Assembly: GCA_025738555.1 (NCBI GenBank)
Contig: JAOVFP010000019.1
Span: forward strand, 2,501,759-2,565,758
Length of the DNA: 64,000 nucleotides
Source of the DNA: Cyathus striatus
Taxonomy: Eukaryota; Basidiomycota; Agaricomycetes; Agaricales; Nidulariaceae
Reading direction: 5' to 3'
Part shown: piece by piece, positions 33,171-45,568 of the stretch
Layout of the letters: each line of letters begins with the position of its first letter
Numbering within the stretch: position 1 is the first letter of the stretch
The notes under the pieces: generated by a model
Database searches by the model: none
What the model saw: only the letters and a program-made list of their open reading frames with translations
Told to the model about the DNA's origin: nothing
Made by a program: the position numbers and the translations under genes

Positions 33171-35480
33171 AGGAAGGAGTGGGAGAAGGTGGTGATTTGG
33201 TGGTTATAGTAGTGATATGTATCTACCTAAGCTAGGTCTTGAGGAATAGACCTTAGGGTCTCCAAATTATGAGCAGGACTCGTCGAGCGAGACAAACCAG
33301 ACCGCGACCCAACCTGACCCAGCTCCTTCAGACGATATAGATGAGTCTATCTTTACGTTTATCCTTTCGTTCGGATCAGTCTAAGTAATGGAACAGAGAG
33401 GAGGGGTGTGGAGAAGCCGCGCGAGACTTCGAGGATGTTGGCGTGGGAAAAGAAATAAAATTACCACCCGACGCCGATTCGGCATCTAGTACAATGTCAG
33501 AGCCGTACTGTCTATGTTATGGTTCATTGCTGTGTGTTTTCGACGGTATGATTATACCTCTGTATTTTTCCGGTGTTCCGGGCTTCGTGTAAATGGTCGC
33601 AGAGGAGTATTCACTGGGACTTAGTAGTACGAAAAACTGACGTCTGACGGGCACATGTCCAAACGCGTAAATGCGGCGTCCAGCAGTGCTTGAGCATATA
33701 AGCATGGTCGTACTTACAATGAACTGTCCATATATATGCAACCATAGACTAATATCGTTTCTCAATAGCTTCTTTTCCTAGCAGTGCGAGCGTACTTGCT
33801 GTGTTCTGGCGTACGACAGACATTCAGAGCAACAGGGTTGAAGGGAGTCCGCCGCGGTGGAGTGAGAACTTCTACATATGGAGTCAATCACATTCTAGTA
33901 CATACATGGTCAACTGCACGAACTTTGTCTACATGTAATAATTTTGTATGGGAAGCATACTGTAATTTGTTGCATTTTTCTTGACACCCACAACCAACGA
34001 ATAGGAACAGCTCCAAATATTTCCGTCACGATACGGTGAAGTCGAAGTGAATTTTCGGGTTCTGCGGAAAACTAGTCTAAGTGACTGTTCAAGGAATAAA
34101 TGAAGAAGTCTGCGGGGCATCATGAACGTGCGTTAAATTGTTGCGGGAAAGTCAACTTCATGTCTATGTACTAGCACCAAACGTTCAACTACAGCAGCGG
34201 ACATAAAGTGGACCCAAGAGTAACATATCTGGTCAGCGTTGGAGTGGTTTTAAGCATTCAGCTACTTATGTGCTGGTATGTGGAGCACGGTCATCACCAT
34301 GTACAACAGTAACGGCATTCATTTCATTCGTGCGCTCCGATATTGAAAATGGACTTGGAAATCACACGCGAAGATCGCGTAACTTTAAGTATAGCAGTTC
34401 CCGAAAATAAAGTCCGGTTTTTGGTCTTATTCGCCTAACGAGCTCACATATCGTATTTATCTGGGGAACAATTTGGTGGTGGGGTAGGATGGGTCCATAA
34501 TAGCGGTGCTTTGGCGTTCAAGTAGCAAAAGCTCAAGCTATTACGTACTGACATGATTGTAATTATTCGGCTCCACACTCATCGCCTCTTTAGATATCAA
34601 TGAAAGCACTCCGAAAACCTTGGGCCCAATAGAGAGGTTTGTCTATTGTGCTGCCAGTGGCTTCGGTGATTGATTTCCCAGCTGTCAGCTTTGTCTGATT
34701 GCCACCGTACGATTCGCGTCAGAACTAAATGATAAACGGTAACCACAGAATACCTAATGATTAATGAACCTTGAAGGTAAACCCTCAGCGGGTTAACAAT
34801 CGAGCAAAGTCTATTGGAAAGAGGATTGCAATTGGCTTTATACCTATATAAGTAGAACTGTTGCTTATGGAAATGCCCGCAATCTAGTAACATGTGAGCT
34901 CATCACATCGACTGATAGAGACCCAAAATCCAAGACCTAAGTCCATCGTAAGTGACGCATCTACTCCACGGATCGGTATGTGTCATATGGGATTTTACGG
35001 TGTTTACCGAACCTAAGGCGACATCCAAGTCATTGGGCTTGATTTGACAGAATTTTGACGGGTTTAATAAGAGTCGCCGTTCCGTATTCATCATCCGCTT
35101 TATCATTGAACAGTATAGTTGTTCAGCTTACACCAAAGAGAATTCGAGTGGGCGGCGAAGAATCTTGACAAAGGCGATGCAGTCAGACCATGTTAGCACA
35201 TGCTTGTATGCATAGATTATTTAGTCCACCGATCACAGGTTCGACTGTGCAGGATAGCGTTCACCAAGAAAAAAGTAAAGAAGAATCGGTTTTATATATC
35301 GAGCCTCCAAATGACCCGTACGCACGAACCAGTGAAGGTATTCCCTTCGGCCTCCAGTTGGCATTCGTTAATTACTACATGACACCCATAGCCCAGGCAC
35401 AAACCTGTCTGATTTCGGAGCGTGATGAAATGACCAGAGCAGAAACAATGCAAAATATATGACGAAGGCTGCTAGCCAAG
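33171..35480. other. Long intergenic region, nothing recognised
   Basis: Only short frames without motifs are present on both strands (longest under 100 codons, e.g. 34597-34893 minus). I see no inverted-repeat element, tandem repeat or RNA gene. The last 100 bp are the hydrophobin promoter. Confidence 0.45.
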
Positions 35481-35498
35481 AAAGTACAGTTAAAAATC

Positions 35499-35507
35499 TA
35501 TAAAAGA
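35499..35507 (+). promoter_or_regulatory. TATA box of the hydrophobin gene
   Basis: CTATAAAAG lies 82-90 bp upstream of the ATG at 35589, a usual distance for a strongly expressed fungal gene. Confidence 0.55.
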
Positions 35508-35588
35508 GAGACGATATCACTGGGATTCTTCAGTTCGAATAGCATCTAGTTCAAACTACCACTCGCATTCTACATAGTGTTCATTACA

Positions 35589-36152
35589 ATGCTCGCTCGT
35601 GCAACTTCTCTCTTCGTGTTCATGCTCTTCGCTCTCCCGCTCCTTGCGGCCGCCAGTGCCATTCCTCGCCAAAGCTCCCAGTGCAACACGGGAAGTCTTC
35701 AGTGCTGTTAGTGTTCATCATTTTGAATATGGCTCTTTCTTACTGACCAAGAAATACCTTATAGGTAATAGCGTTCAGCAAGCTAGCAACCCCGCAGTTG
35801 GTATCCTTGCAGGCCTCCTCGGCATTGTATTGGGTCCCATCACTGGCCAGGTTGGATGTAGGTTGTTACGCATGTTGCTTAGGGAAGTATGTTGACATAA
35901 TACTCTTAAGTGACTTGCACTCCGATCACCGTCATTGGCGCTGGAGGAAATAGCTGGTAAGGATTAAGAATGTTCCCTGAAATTAGTGAACAGGCTAATA
36001 AATAATTGAATTAGCACTGCCCAACCAGTCTGCTGCACTGGCAACTCTTTCGTGAGCATATTCAATTACGATAATACTTATCGCCACTTACATATTTATT
36101 GCAGAGCGGTCTCATTGTCGTTGGTTGCACTCCTATCAACCTCAACCTCTAA
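35589..36152 (+). CDS. Class I hydrophobin
   Basis: Five small exons (35589-35706, 35765-35857, 35911-35956, 36015-36051, 36105-36152) with GT-AG introns join to 113 aa, the usual length for the family. Residues 1-24 form a signal peptide (hydrophobic FVFMLFALPLLAAASA, then IPRQ). Eight Cys follow in the hydrophobin order: C, then CC after six residues, a long hydrophobic loop (VGILAGLLGIVLG), C in LTCTP, C in NSC, CC in PVCC, and C in VGCTP. Hydrophobins are secreted, self-assemble at air-water interfaces and coat hyphae and fruit bodies. The long spacing between the CC and the fourth Cys marks class I. The intron count is at the high end for the family. A TATA box lies upstream. Confidence 0.9.
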
Positions 36153-36436
36153 ATACCGCAAGGAAACCTCAGCCTTTCGAAAACGATGTCTGCAGCATAC
36201 CGCTTCGGAATGGCTAGCGAATTAGGATGGATTATTCTTTTGATAGTACTGAAATGTAGTGACGCTGAATGAGAATGTTTGAAATTTTATATAGTTTTGA
36301 TGAACCCTTGACATTCAGATAAGTGAAATGCGCGACTATTAGGCGAGAAAATTAAACAACAGTTGAAGTAAGTTCATTAGTATCTTTTTCTGTATGATAA
36401 AGGAAGTTTTAGCTTTGGGCCGACAGCTCAGAACGG

Positions 36437-36676
36437 GCAGCAAGAAAATTCCGGGCACGCACAAAAGTGAGCGTGAGTTGAGCGTCCACGCTCAGGGTCC
36501 GCGCGTGGAAATTCGACCCTGTGCGTGAATAATATATATGTGAGCGTGAATAGGGCAGGCAGAAAATTCCGTGCACGCACAAACATGAGCGTGAGTTGAG
36601 CGTGCACGCTCAGTGTCTGTGCGTGGGAATTCGACCCTGAGCGTGAATATTCCATAAATGAGCGTGAATAATATGT
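36437..36676. repeat. Two tandem units of about 120 bp at the head of the GAGCGTGA element
   Basis: 36437-36556 and 36557-36676 are alike. Both contain GAAAATTCCG, CACGCACAAA, GTGAGTTGAGCGT and ATTCGACCCTG. A related unit lies at about 37396-37445 and inside the 1.95-kb element at 16233-16300. Confidence 0.75.
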
Positions 36677-38690
36677 AGTGAGCGTGAAGCAATATGTTGT
36701 TATAATATACTATTTAGTATCCTACATGCATGCTGTACTACTGCATGTCCTTATGGCCTAACTGAAAAGGACATAAATATTATATTCAAGTTCATGCTCA
36801 AGTTAATTGAGCTTGAGCGTGAGCATGATAGTTAATCATGTTCACGCTCCCAATTATTCCTGAAATTTGAGTGTGAACGTGAATATAGGTATAATATTCA
36901 TGCTCACGCTCACTTTTATCTCTTATAATTTGAGTGTAAGGTTGCATATGGATATTATATTCACGCCACGCTCAATTTAATTGAGATTGAGTATGAGTGT
37001 GATAGGTATTCGCGTTTACGCTCACATACATTTCCTGAAACTTGAGCATAAGTTTGAATATAGATATTGTATTGACATTCACATTTAACTTAATGGAGTT
37101 TGGGTGTAGTATTCATATTCACGCACACACAGATATCCTTTTACTTGAGTGTGATTGAATAAAAACATAATATTTATATTCACGCTTATTACACTCACGC
37201 TCACCCTCAAGTCACAGGAATGAAGCGTGAGCGTGTTATGCACGCTCACTTACAGACAATATTCGTGAACGTGAATACGTTTCATGTTAGCGCTCATGGT
37301 CGAACTCATTTTAATTGAGAGTGAGCATAAATAAAAGTATTATACTCACGCTCACTCTTAATTAAAATGTGTTTGAGCGTGAGCGTGAAATGGTGCAGGT
37401 AGACAATTCCGTGCACGCTCAGGGTCCATGCGTGGAAATTATATGCAAGTGAGCGTGAAGTAATAGGATGTCATAAATATACTATTATACTAAGTACATA
37501 CTGTAGCATCGTGTCCTTATGATCTGTCTTAACATGCATTAAATATCATACTAATGTTCTTGCCCAAGCTAACCGGGTTTGAGCATGAGCGTGATAAGTA
37601 TTCCTATTCACGCTCACGCATATTTACCATAAATTATGCACCAGTGTTATATTCATACTCACACTCACACTCGGTTTACTTGAGATTTAGTACGAGCGTG
37701 ATAGAATACCTATCACGCTCATGTATATTTGCATAGTATAACTGCGCGTGAGTACTATACTTACACTCACGCTCAATGTCCTTTAACTTGAGCGTGAGCG
37801 TGACCAGTATTCCTATTCACGCTCAAGCTTATTTCCTATAATTTGAGAGTAAGCATGAATATAGATATTTTATATGTACGCTCATGCATGTTTACTGACT
37901 TGAGTTTGGTATGTGTATTATATTACTATTTTCATGCTCGCATGTATCTCCCAATGTCACTTGAGCGTGAGCGTGATCAGTATTATTACTCACGCTCATG
38001 GTTATATCCTATAATTTAAGAGCGAACATGTATTATATTAATGTTCACTGATAATTAAAATGTGTTTGGGTGTGTGCGTGTGCGTGAATATGTACTTTCA
38101 CGCTCACACATAAGTATCACTAAGTATTTTGCATTATATTTAAGTGTGGTTGTGTCTATTGTACTTAACAGTACTTACTGCTCCTCTTACATGTACGTTA
38201 AGTCAAAATACAAATGTAACATTTAATCTTATAGTGAGCGTGGAGTAGAGACCTTGAGCGTAAGTTGACAGACATTGAGCGTGAAGACTTAGACACTGTG
38301 CGTGAAAATATGGACCCTGTGCATGAGATGTCGACCCTGTGCGTGAAATAAAATCTTGAGCGTGATGCGAGCGTGCACGCTCACACCTTCAGCGTGAAAA
38401 ATGAGCGTGCACGTTCAAGTTTGAGCATGAATAATATCGCCTTGAGCGTGAAATTTAATATTTATTCTTCTACTTCTGAGTATTTATCTTGCTTAAAAAC
38501 TTTACCTGCAGTGGCAATAAGACTATAATAGTACAGTACCAGTATATACACTTGATTTACAATTGGTTTGACTTAGAAATAGGCCTGTTATAACTATTAA
38601 ATATATCTTGAGCGTGACACACTCACCTACTGAGCGTGAAAATTTGACCTTGAGCGTGGCACGCTCAGTCACGCTCACTTTTGTGCGTGC
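36437..38690. mobile_element. Element made of GAGCGTGA/TCACGCTC octamers with inverted ends
   Basis: The octamer GAGCGTGA and its complement recur dozens of times, in both orientations and often as facing pairs that could form hairpins, in an otherwise AT-rich background. The left end (about 36455, CACGCACAAAAGTGAGCGTGA) and the right end (about 38660-38688) are inverted copies of each other over some 45 bp, so it behaves like one inverted-repeat element of about 2.2 kb. No coding frame is present. No clear target duplication was found. Part of it also occurs inside the element at 15554-17502. The class is unknown; I infer a non-autonomous DNA element. Confidence 0.7.
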
Positions 38691-38734
38691 ACGGTAAAAA
38701 CTACGTGCCCAAAAATACGGCGAGATATAAATAG

Positions 38735-38800
38735 CTCGCCTACAACAGCCTACAACTCAGCAGGTTCCGAGTTCGATCCCCACTGCAAGCCTCGGCATTC
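38735..38800 (+). ncRNA. tRNA-like sequence, possibly a SINE head
   Basis: GAGTTCGATCCCC near 38768-38780 fits a Pol III B box, and TAGCTCGCC near 38733-38741 lies about 35 bases before it, like an A box. A full cloverleaf cannot be folded: the T stem and acceptor do not pair well. A tRNA-derived SINE relic is more likely than a working tRNA gene. Confidence 0.25.
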
Positions 38801-39780
38801 TCACTGCACGTATGCTCGTCCCAAGCTTTTCCTCTGTTCCACCACTGTTATGTAGGACTTTTTATAGGTCACACCCAGGTATCTCCATAGCTGCAAAATT
38901 TATTAACAATCCCTGAAGGCTATAATGCTCCTACAAATATCGATAACATATTAGAACATGGTGATTAGCACATACATCTTACTAACCTTTACTGTATAAC
39001 AGTCAACAGAAATTATATGTAGTTCAACATGGGCAAAGAACATATCTCATATAGATATATTATGTTAATTAATTTATAGTTAATAGTTACCGACGTACCG
39101 GACGACCACGCATCAATCGAGTCAGGTCTCGCATAAGTGATCCTGAGCACACTACTGAGTCACACCGGTCCTTTGAAATTGCACAGTACCAATCCCTTGT
39201 ACACTGCCCATTTTCTCGAGATGGGGTGCTTCCATATCAATTTTTGCCTCATTTATAATAAGAAAAATATGTGTTCTCTTAATTCACATACTTTTTTTAA
39301 GAGTTGTAGGTGTTGGCGTTCTTATATGTTAAATTTACTGTCTTTTCTGAAATTTCATGAGATCCGTGACATGGAAGGTCCCTGTCACAAACCCTGATCA
39401 GGGATATCAGTCACGATTTGCTAGTACATGTCACAACAATGTGACAGTGTACAAAGGAATGGTGCCGAGCCGAAATGTCCAAAACATGTAAAAGACATAT
39501 AATAACTTCATTTCTTGTTTATGTATTCTTTAACTTTACATGTAAGTAATAATACGTGTTGCAAATATTTCCATGTTCTTAAATTCAATTTTAATGGTCT
39601 AAATAAGAAATAAATGTGAAATCAAAATTGGGTGTACAAAGGACCGGTTGATCTCAGTAAGTGAAACCGAAAATCTGAAACCAAAATTGTAAGTAATATC
39701 TAACCGAGAAGCCGAAGTGCCGGGCACCGGAGTCTCATTATATTTAATGCGTCTGCCAGTAACGTGGTCATTAGACCTTC
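38801..39780. other. AT-rich intergenic region
   Basis: No gene is recognised; one 86-codon frame (39137-39397) lacks motifs. From about 39780 the 3' flank shared by the TPR-CHAT copies begins. Confidence 0.4.
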
Positions 39781-40014
39781 CATAGGATGCAACTAAGTAA
39801 TCATTTGACAGGCCGTCGTCATCCACGTCTCGAAACCCTACCTCCCACACATGTCCTCCTCCTCGCCTCCTCCAAAGTCAGTTGGGCAATGTGTAGTGTA
39901 TTGTCTTTTTTGTGGTTTGGGGTGATTGGTTGTTTTCGAAAAATCCACGGTAAGAAAATACCATTCAAATTTCAACACTTCTTACTATCCTAACAGACTA
40001 TCTACAACATTGAA

Positions 40015-43000
40015 TCAAATACCGAAATGAATAAACGGAACCCAAGTTAAAAAAGCCACATCGGGATCGGAATTCCGCATCTGCTCGCGAACCTCCCCGG
40101 CAGCCTCCTGCAGGGCATATGAAGCGTCATCACTACTCGGTGGATTCGACCTCTCCAGAAGATAGCTGTACATACTCTCCGAAACCATAGACGCATAATT
40201 GTCATCAATAGCCCACATAGTCGCTATTACACTTCTGTATCCCGCCTGAAGCACCCCCGCCGCAAGATGCACCGCTTCCTCAGGAAGGCTTTCGTCACCA
40301 GTTCCCGTCTCGCACGCCGAGAGAAATGCAAAGTCAGCCTTCGGTAGTTGCTTGCTGATGAGCGTTGATAGCTCAAGGTTCCCATCATGGAAATAGAAAG
40401 CGCTTTTAGTGGGGTTCTTGGGATTTTGGATGGCATGGCACGCTAGGTGAATCCAATTACTCCCTTCCATGCTTTCCACGACTTTGTCTACAGTAGCTTT
40501 CATTCCTTCCAGATGTTCAACGGTAAGCCCAGAGGATTGTAACTTATTCTGTATATCCTTCCCTTCTTTGACAGTTTGTGGGAGGGCTAACATACCGGGA
40601 GTTTGAGGCTGCGTTACGATGAGGAGCTTTTCTAGCTTTCGGGGAGCATCACGTTGTGCACAAGAGAAAATGGTTTTTAGCGTTGGCGTATAAGAAGAAA
40701 TTACGTAGTCAGAAATTTTGCTCCCAAAGTATGCCTTGTTGCCTGTATATATTCCCGCTGCATGAATCGGGAGAAATGCGAGAGGACCTGTTGCGCACCA
40801 CCAGATACGGGGAGGAGTATGGGACGGCTGTAAATGGTGAGTGGTAACCGCGCTACATTATTACTGGTAACTTACCTCAAGTTCCAGTGCAGTCACTATA
40901 GGTCTCACAACAAGCACCCAGAGCTGAATCAAGATGTCTTCGAATGGATATTTTTTTGACTGATTCGACGGTCGCCCACCCCGCGATCCCCGAGACCGAA
41001 TCCCGTACTCAGCAAGCAATGAAACCAGTAATCGCCTGAGAGCCTCAGCTTGATCGTACGTCAAATTATCCAAAGGTATATGAACAATTTCCTGCGAATC
41101 CTGTCGAAGTGCTAGAGCATCGCAACGCACTTTATCAACGTTGATAACTACCACCGTTCCACATGGACGCTTCATCTCCAATAATTTCGAAGCATTTTCA
41201 GGACGCAAAAAGTCTCCAAACCCTTCCAGTGTACGGACAATGCGCAAGGTATCCTCCCATTTTTCAGCCAGATCTCGCTGCATACGTGCTTCGGCTTGTA
41301 CATTCGTCTTTTGATCCAAAGTCATACGATCAGCTTGCTTTGTGATACGTGAGCCAAGCTGATCCAACGCTTTGGAAATCCTTCTCAGCTCGTCAGCCAG
41401 ATCTGGGCGTACATCATGTAAATCATCCACCGGAGTCCTGAAAGTGTTCAACTGATTCCAGACAATGTTCCGTCCTTCCTCCAACCACTGTATCGCCAGA
41501 TCGAGCCGGTTCCATGAAATAGCAATAGCAGCAGCCTCGTTTACTAATGACGACCACTTACTAAGCTTGTGATGCCGCTCAGACACGGTCTCTCCCAGCC
41601 ACGCCACAGTAGGCAAAAGCTCAATGGCTAGACCATATCCATCCAACGCTCCATGTCCATTCAATATATTCAAAGCTCTTGCCCAACTCATTGCAGCAGA
41701 AAGTCTTTGCGAAGCAATCCCAGTCGGATTCAATGCGGCATGCCGATAAAGCTCGATGGCCTTACTGAGGTCAGCCCCGCTGTCCAGTCTATGATATCGA
41801 GCCTCCAATGTCGTAGCTAAAGTAGTCAAAGATTGTGTATACAAAAAGTGCGTATCCGGCATCAGTTCGAGTGCTCGTTCATTATATGATATGCAGGTAT
41901 CCAGATCAGCAAGATTATTTGTTCGCTGGAACCGAATGATGGCTGCCAAAGGGAGATTATGATATGCGGCCATTTCGACCATAACGGTCCTTGCTGGGTG
42001 TTTAAGCACTTCATTCAAGAGCGAAACCGTTGCCTCGATATCGTCAAGGTCACCGGTGAGTGGGTATCTGAGTCGATGGAGGGTGGCAAGGCTATTCAAC
42101 TGTATGGGTTTGTAACGATGATCTTGTCCAGTCAGAGCCATACTTTCCAATAAAACATCCATCGCCTCTTGCAGCATTGCAGGGTCCTTTACTATACGGT
42201 ACAAGTGTGACAAAGCTCCAGAGAGATTATCAAGAATAGCGGGCTTTATCTTCCCGCTCTCGTCATTTACCATTATCCTGGCCTTTCGGAAGGTCGCAAC
42301 AGCTTCAGTAGTATCATCCACACTTCCCCTAGCCAGAGATCGCGAATGATACGCGTTTCCAAGGTTCAGCAAATTAATGCGTAATGGGACATGGCTGTCG
42401 GGTGTAGCTTGCACCGCGGCCTGCTGGACTGACACTGCTTCATCGATATCTGTGAAATTACCTGTGAGCTCAAACCGTCGAAGGAGACAATTTCCCAAGT
42501 GGCTCAAGTGCATATGATGAGACGAGTCCGTTTTACTTATATCCACAGCATCTCGAAGAAGACGTATGGCCGCTTCAAGCGCCTCTGCGTCCCCATTCAA
42601 CAAAAACACACGAAACAATGCGCTTCCTAGGTTGCTGAGACATATGGACATCCCTTTCGAATATTTCGGTGCCCTATAAATGGCGTCGTGGAGCACTGCT
42701 ACTCCCTTGTCCAAATCATCAGGATTTCTAGTATGCTCGTATCGCACACAGTATGCTCTTCCAAGATCGTTCAGCCGTGGAGGAGCATCCGGATGATCGG
42801 GTGGAGTCCTCTCCAAAGCATCGCCTAAAGCAGAAATAGCGTTGTTAATATCCTCCACATTCTCAGCGCTCTGAAAGCGACTGAAGAGCACATTCCCGAT
42901 AGAGTGCAGCGTAGCTGGGAGTAACTCGTGATCAGGAGGACTCCGACTCAAAGCCTCCTCTAATAGCGTCAGCATATTGTCGAAGGCATCCGTACTTCCT

Positions 43001-45318
43001 GTTCTATAGTAGGTAGGCGTATACTCCTGTGCGATCTGATGCAAATTCCCCGAGATATCGTTCGAATTCACTTTGAATGATTCCTGCAAAACCGCAATTA
43101 CCTCCTCCATATCCTCCACCGACCTCGTCAGTCGATATCTGCTCAACAACAACCCTGCAAAGTGTTTCCGATGGTCTGCGCCCTCTGAAAGTCGAAGAAC
43201 CTCCCTATGATTCTCAATCGCCCTATCGATATCTGCCAACTCGCCTGTGCACTGATACCGAAAAAGCCATACAGTGCTCAACCCCGCCCGACCGGAGCCA
43301 GTCGTAATCTCGATATCAGGCGCAATATCTAGCGACCTCTCACCAAACTCCAACGTCGCATCGATATCCTTCAGATCTTTCGTATGTTCCGCCAGATTAA
43401 ACATCAAAAACCTCAACTGCCTCGCCATATCCGCATAATTCCCACCCTCACTCCGCGTCACCTCCAACGCCTCCTTCTGCGCCTCAACAGCCTCTCTGAT
43501 ATCATTCACCCTCCCCGTCTTCTTAAACCTCCTGTAAAAAAGCGTAGAAAGATGAAACAACTCTGCACCGCGCACTTGGCATTTTGCATCCACCACACGC
43601 GAAGTCTGCAACGAAATCGCCTCGTCAATCTCCTTCATACCATCCAATAACACAAAGCAATCCTCCAAAGCACTAATCAACTGCCCCAAGCGCATACCAG
43701 CCTCGAGGTGTCCATCAGGCGTCAACGCAAGCGCACGACGATATCCCTCAATAGCCCTATCCGCATCATCGGGGTTCTTTGTCGCCTTCGCTCGGGCGAG
43801 GTACAAATTGGCCAATTCCGTAATCCGGCGCGGTTTTATTGCGTCTCCTTCAGCCGTATGATTTACCCCTAGAATCAAATACGAAATAGCCTCGTCGATA
43901 TCTTCCAGTGCTTGAGTATGCTTGAACTTGTGCAGGAAGGAGTTTCCCATTTTGCATAGTATATCTGGGTGGAACTTGTGCGTTTCGGGGACATCTTCAA
44001 GTGCTTCGAGACGGATTGCAAGGGCCTCATCAAAATCGCCTATATCCCCCTTCTCGCGATATCGCATAACAAGGGTTTCAGCAAGATTGCTCATCATCAT
44101 CGGCCTATTTGGATCATGGGGCAGGATATGATCAAGCGTTTGCCGACTATACTCGATAGACTTGTCGATATCCTCCGCTGCCTTGGACAACGAATACTTA
44201 TGCACGTAACAATTGCCCAAGTTTCCCGTGAGGGGAGCTAACATCGACTCAAATGCCCTAGGATGCGAGCGAGCTTCGGTGAACATCTCAATGGCCTTTT
44301 CGATATCGCCTATATCCACCGAATATTGAAACCTCAAAAGGTACATAGACGCCGTGGCAAAGAGGACAATGAACACAGCCGGATGATCAGGCTTCAACAA
44401 TCTAACCACTTCCTCCTGGGACTTGGCCATCTCCTCAAAATCACCCTCCTTCGCGAATACGTTGTACCTCTCCTGCAACGAACCAAAAAGAAGCAAAAGG
44501 ACCTGCATCTTCATCTCATTTTCAGAGTCTTGATGCCTCCGAACAAGCTCTAATGCGCTGCGAAAGAACGAAATTGAAAAATTAATATCATAGAGGTCGT
44601 TAGTGATGTGGAAGAGTTGTATCGAGAGCAGACCGAGTTGTATACTTTTTGTTATTTTTTCGGGGCTGGAGTCTGGGATATGCCGCAAAGAGCTGTATTG
44701 AGATGTTAAGGCGCTTGTGATTTCTGGTTGTGTTTTGAGCGTCGAGAAGAAGTCTGTGCTTGGGAGGGAACTCAAGGTCGAGTATGATGTATTGTCTTCC
44801 TTTCCTAAGGTGGGTTTTAGTTTGCGAGAGTGGCGAAGCGTGGAGACGTACGGCGTATCGTGGCTGACATTTGAATTGATGGGTTTGTATCTGGGAATGT
44901 AAATTTCAAGTCTAAGGTACCATGAGCATGCGAATATGCAGTGTTCACGAAGCAACGTACCTCGAACCAGCTCTTCCCTGGTAAACACCATTGTATTCGA
45001 CACTTCATCGTCAACAAGTACCGAGAACGATACAGATTTCCATTCTCCATTCCTACGATCCCCTTAGTAGCAACAAAAGCAAAGAATCACGGAGAAAACG
45101 CACAAGCGAATATCATCCATCTTCCACTTTCCCTCGTCATCTACGAGTGTAACCAACGTAGGTTCATGGTCGTCTATTTCCCATATCAATACCACATTTA
45201 TATCCGCGAGGAATGGGATGAATGAGATATCTGTAAATGCGTCAGCTGGGGAAAAGAGAAGGAGTGAGGAAGGTGAACTTGTGAGTTCGATTGTAGACTC
45301 AGACTGGTCCTCGTTCAT
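40015..45318 (-). CDS. TPR-CHAT protein, intact copy 2
   Basis: Three exons (45318-45104, 45052-40876, 40827-40015) join in frame to 1,734 aa. The first 100 or so residues are of unknown fold. Residues of about 150-1350 are a long run of degenerate TPR-like helical repeats, with recurring motifs such as DIDEAI, DLDKGV and LNNLGNA-like words. The C-terminal CHAT domain (about 1465-1734) keeps the putative His-Cys dyad: His in LACHA near 1594 and Cys in SACETG near 1633, and ends WVPFIHFGI. CHAT is a caspase-like peptidase fold of clan CD often joined to TPRs. In fungi such proteins are abundant in basidiomycetes and are suspected to act in regulated cell death or proteolysis, but the substrate is unknown. 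No signal peptide or membrane segment is seen. Two broken copies lie at 1018-3869 and 11865-18573. Confidence 0.88.
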
Positions 45319-45537
45319 CGCGTATGCGTGTATTATTATTGCTTGTGAAACTGATGCCGTACTTTATCTGCTGCTATGTTTTCTTTTACTCTCCAAGGGT
45401 TTCGTTGTATGGTGTAGTTCAGCCCTAGAAGTAGTTCTTTGCTCTTCTCCCTCGTTTAAGGTTCCTCGACTCGTTGCAAGTTGGTGATAGGGGAAAGAAT
45501 GATCGTGGTAAATACGATGATCACTGACGCGGGTGCT

Positions 45538-45568
45538 CTATATAAAAGGGTCAAGTATAAAAGGGTCA
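45538..45568 (-). promoter_or_regulatory. TATA-like tract upstream of TPR-CHAT copy 2
   Basis: CTATATAAAAGGG and TATAAAAGGG lie about 220 bp upstream of the start at 45318. Read on the minus strand the first gives TTATATAG. It is conserved upstream of copy 3. Confidence 0.35.

Noticed and set aside
36437..38690. CRISPR-like array of a short repeat
   Set aside because: The octamer is too short, occurs in both orientations and at irregular spacing, and the sequence is eukaryotic. No cas gene is present.
40015..45318. TPR-CHAT as part of a CRISPR type III-E (Craspase) system
   Set aside because: The gene has fungal introns and no effector or CRISPR array nearby. TPR-CHAT is a widespread eukaryotic pairing as well.
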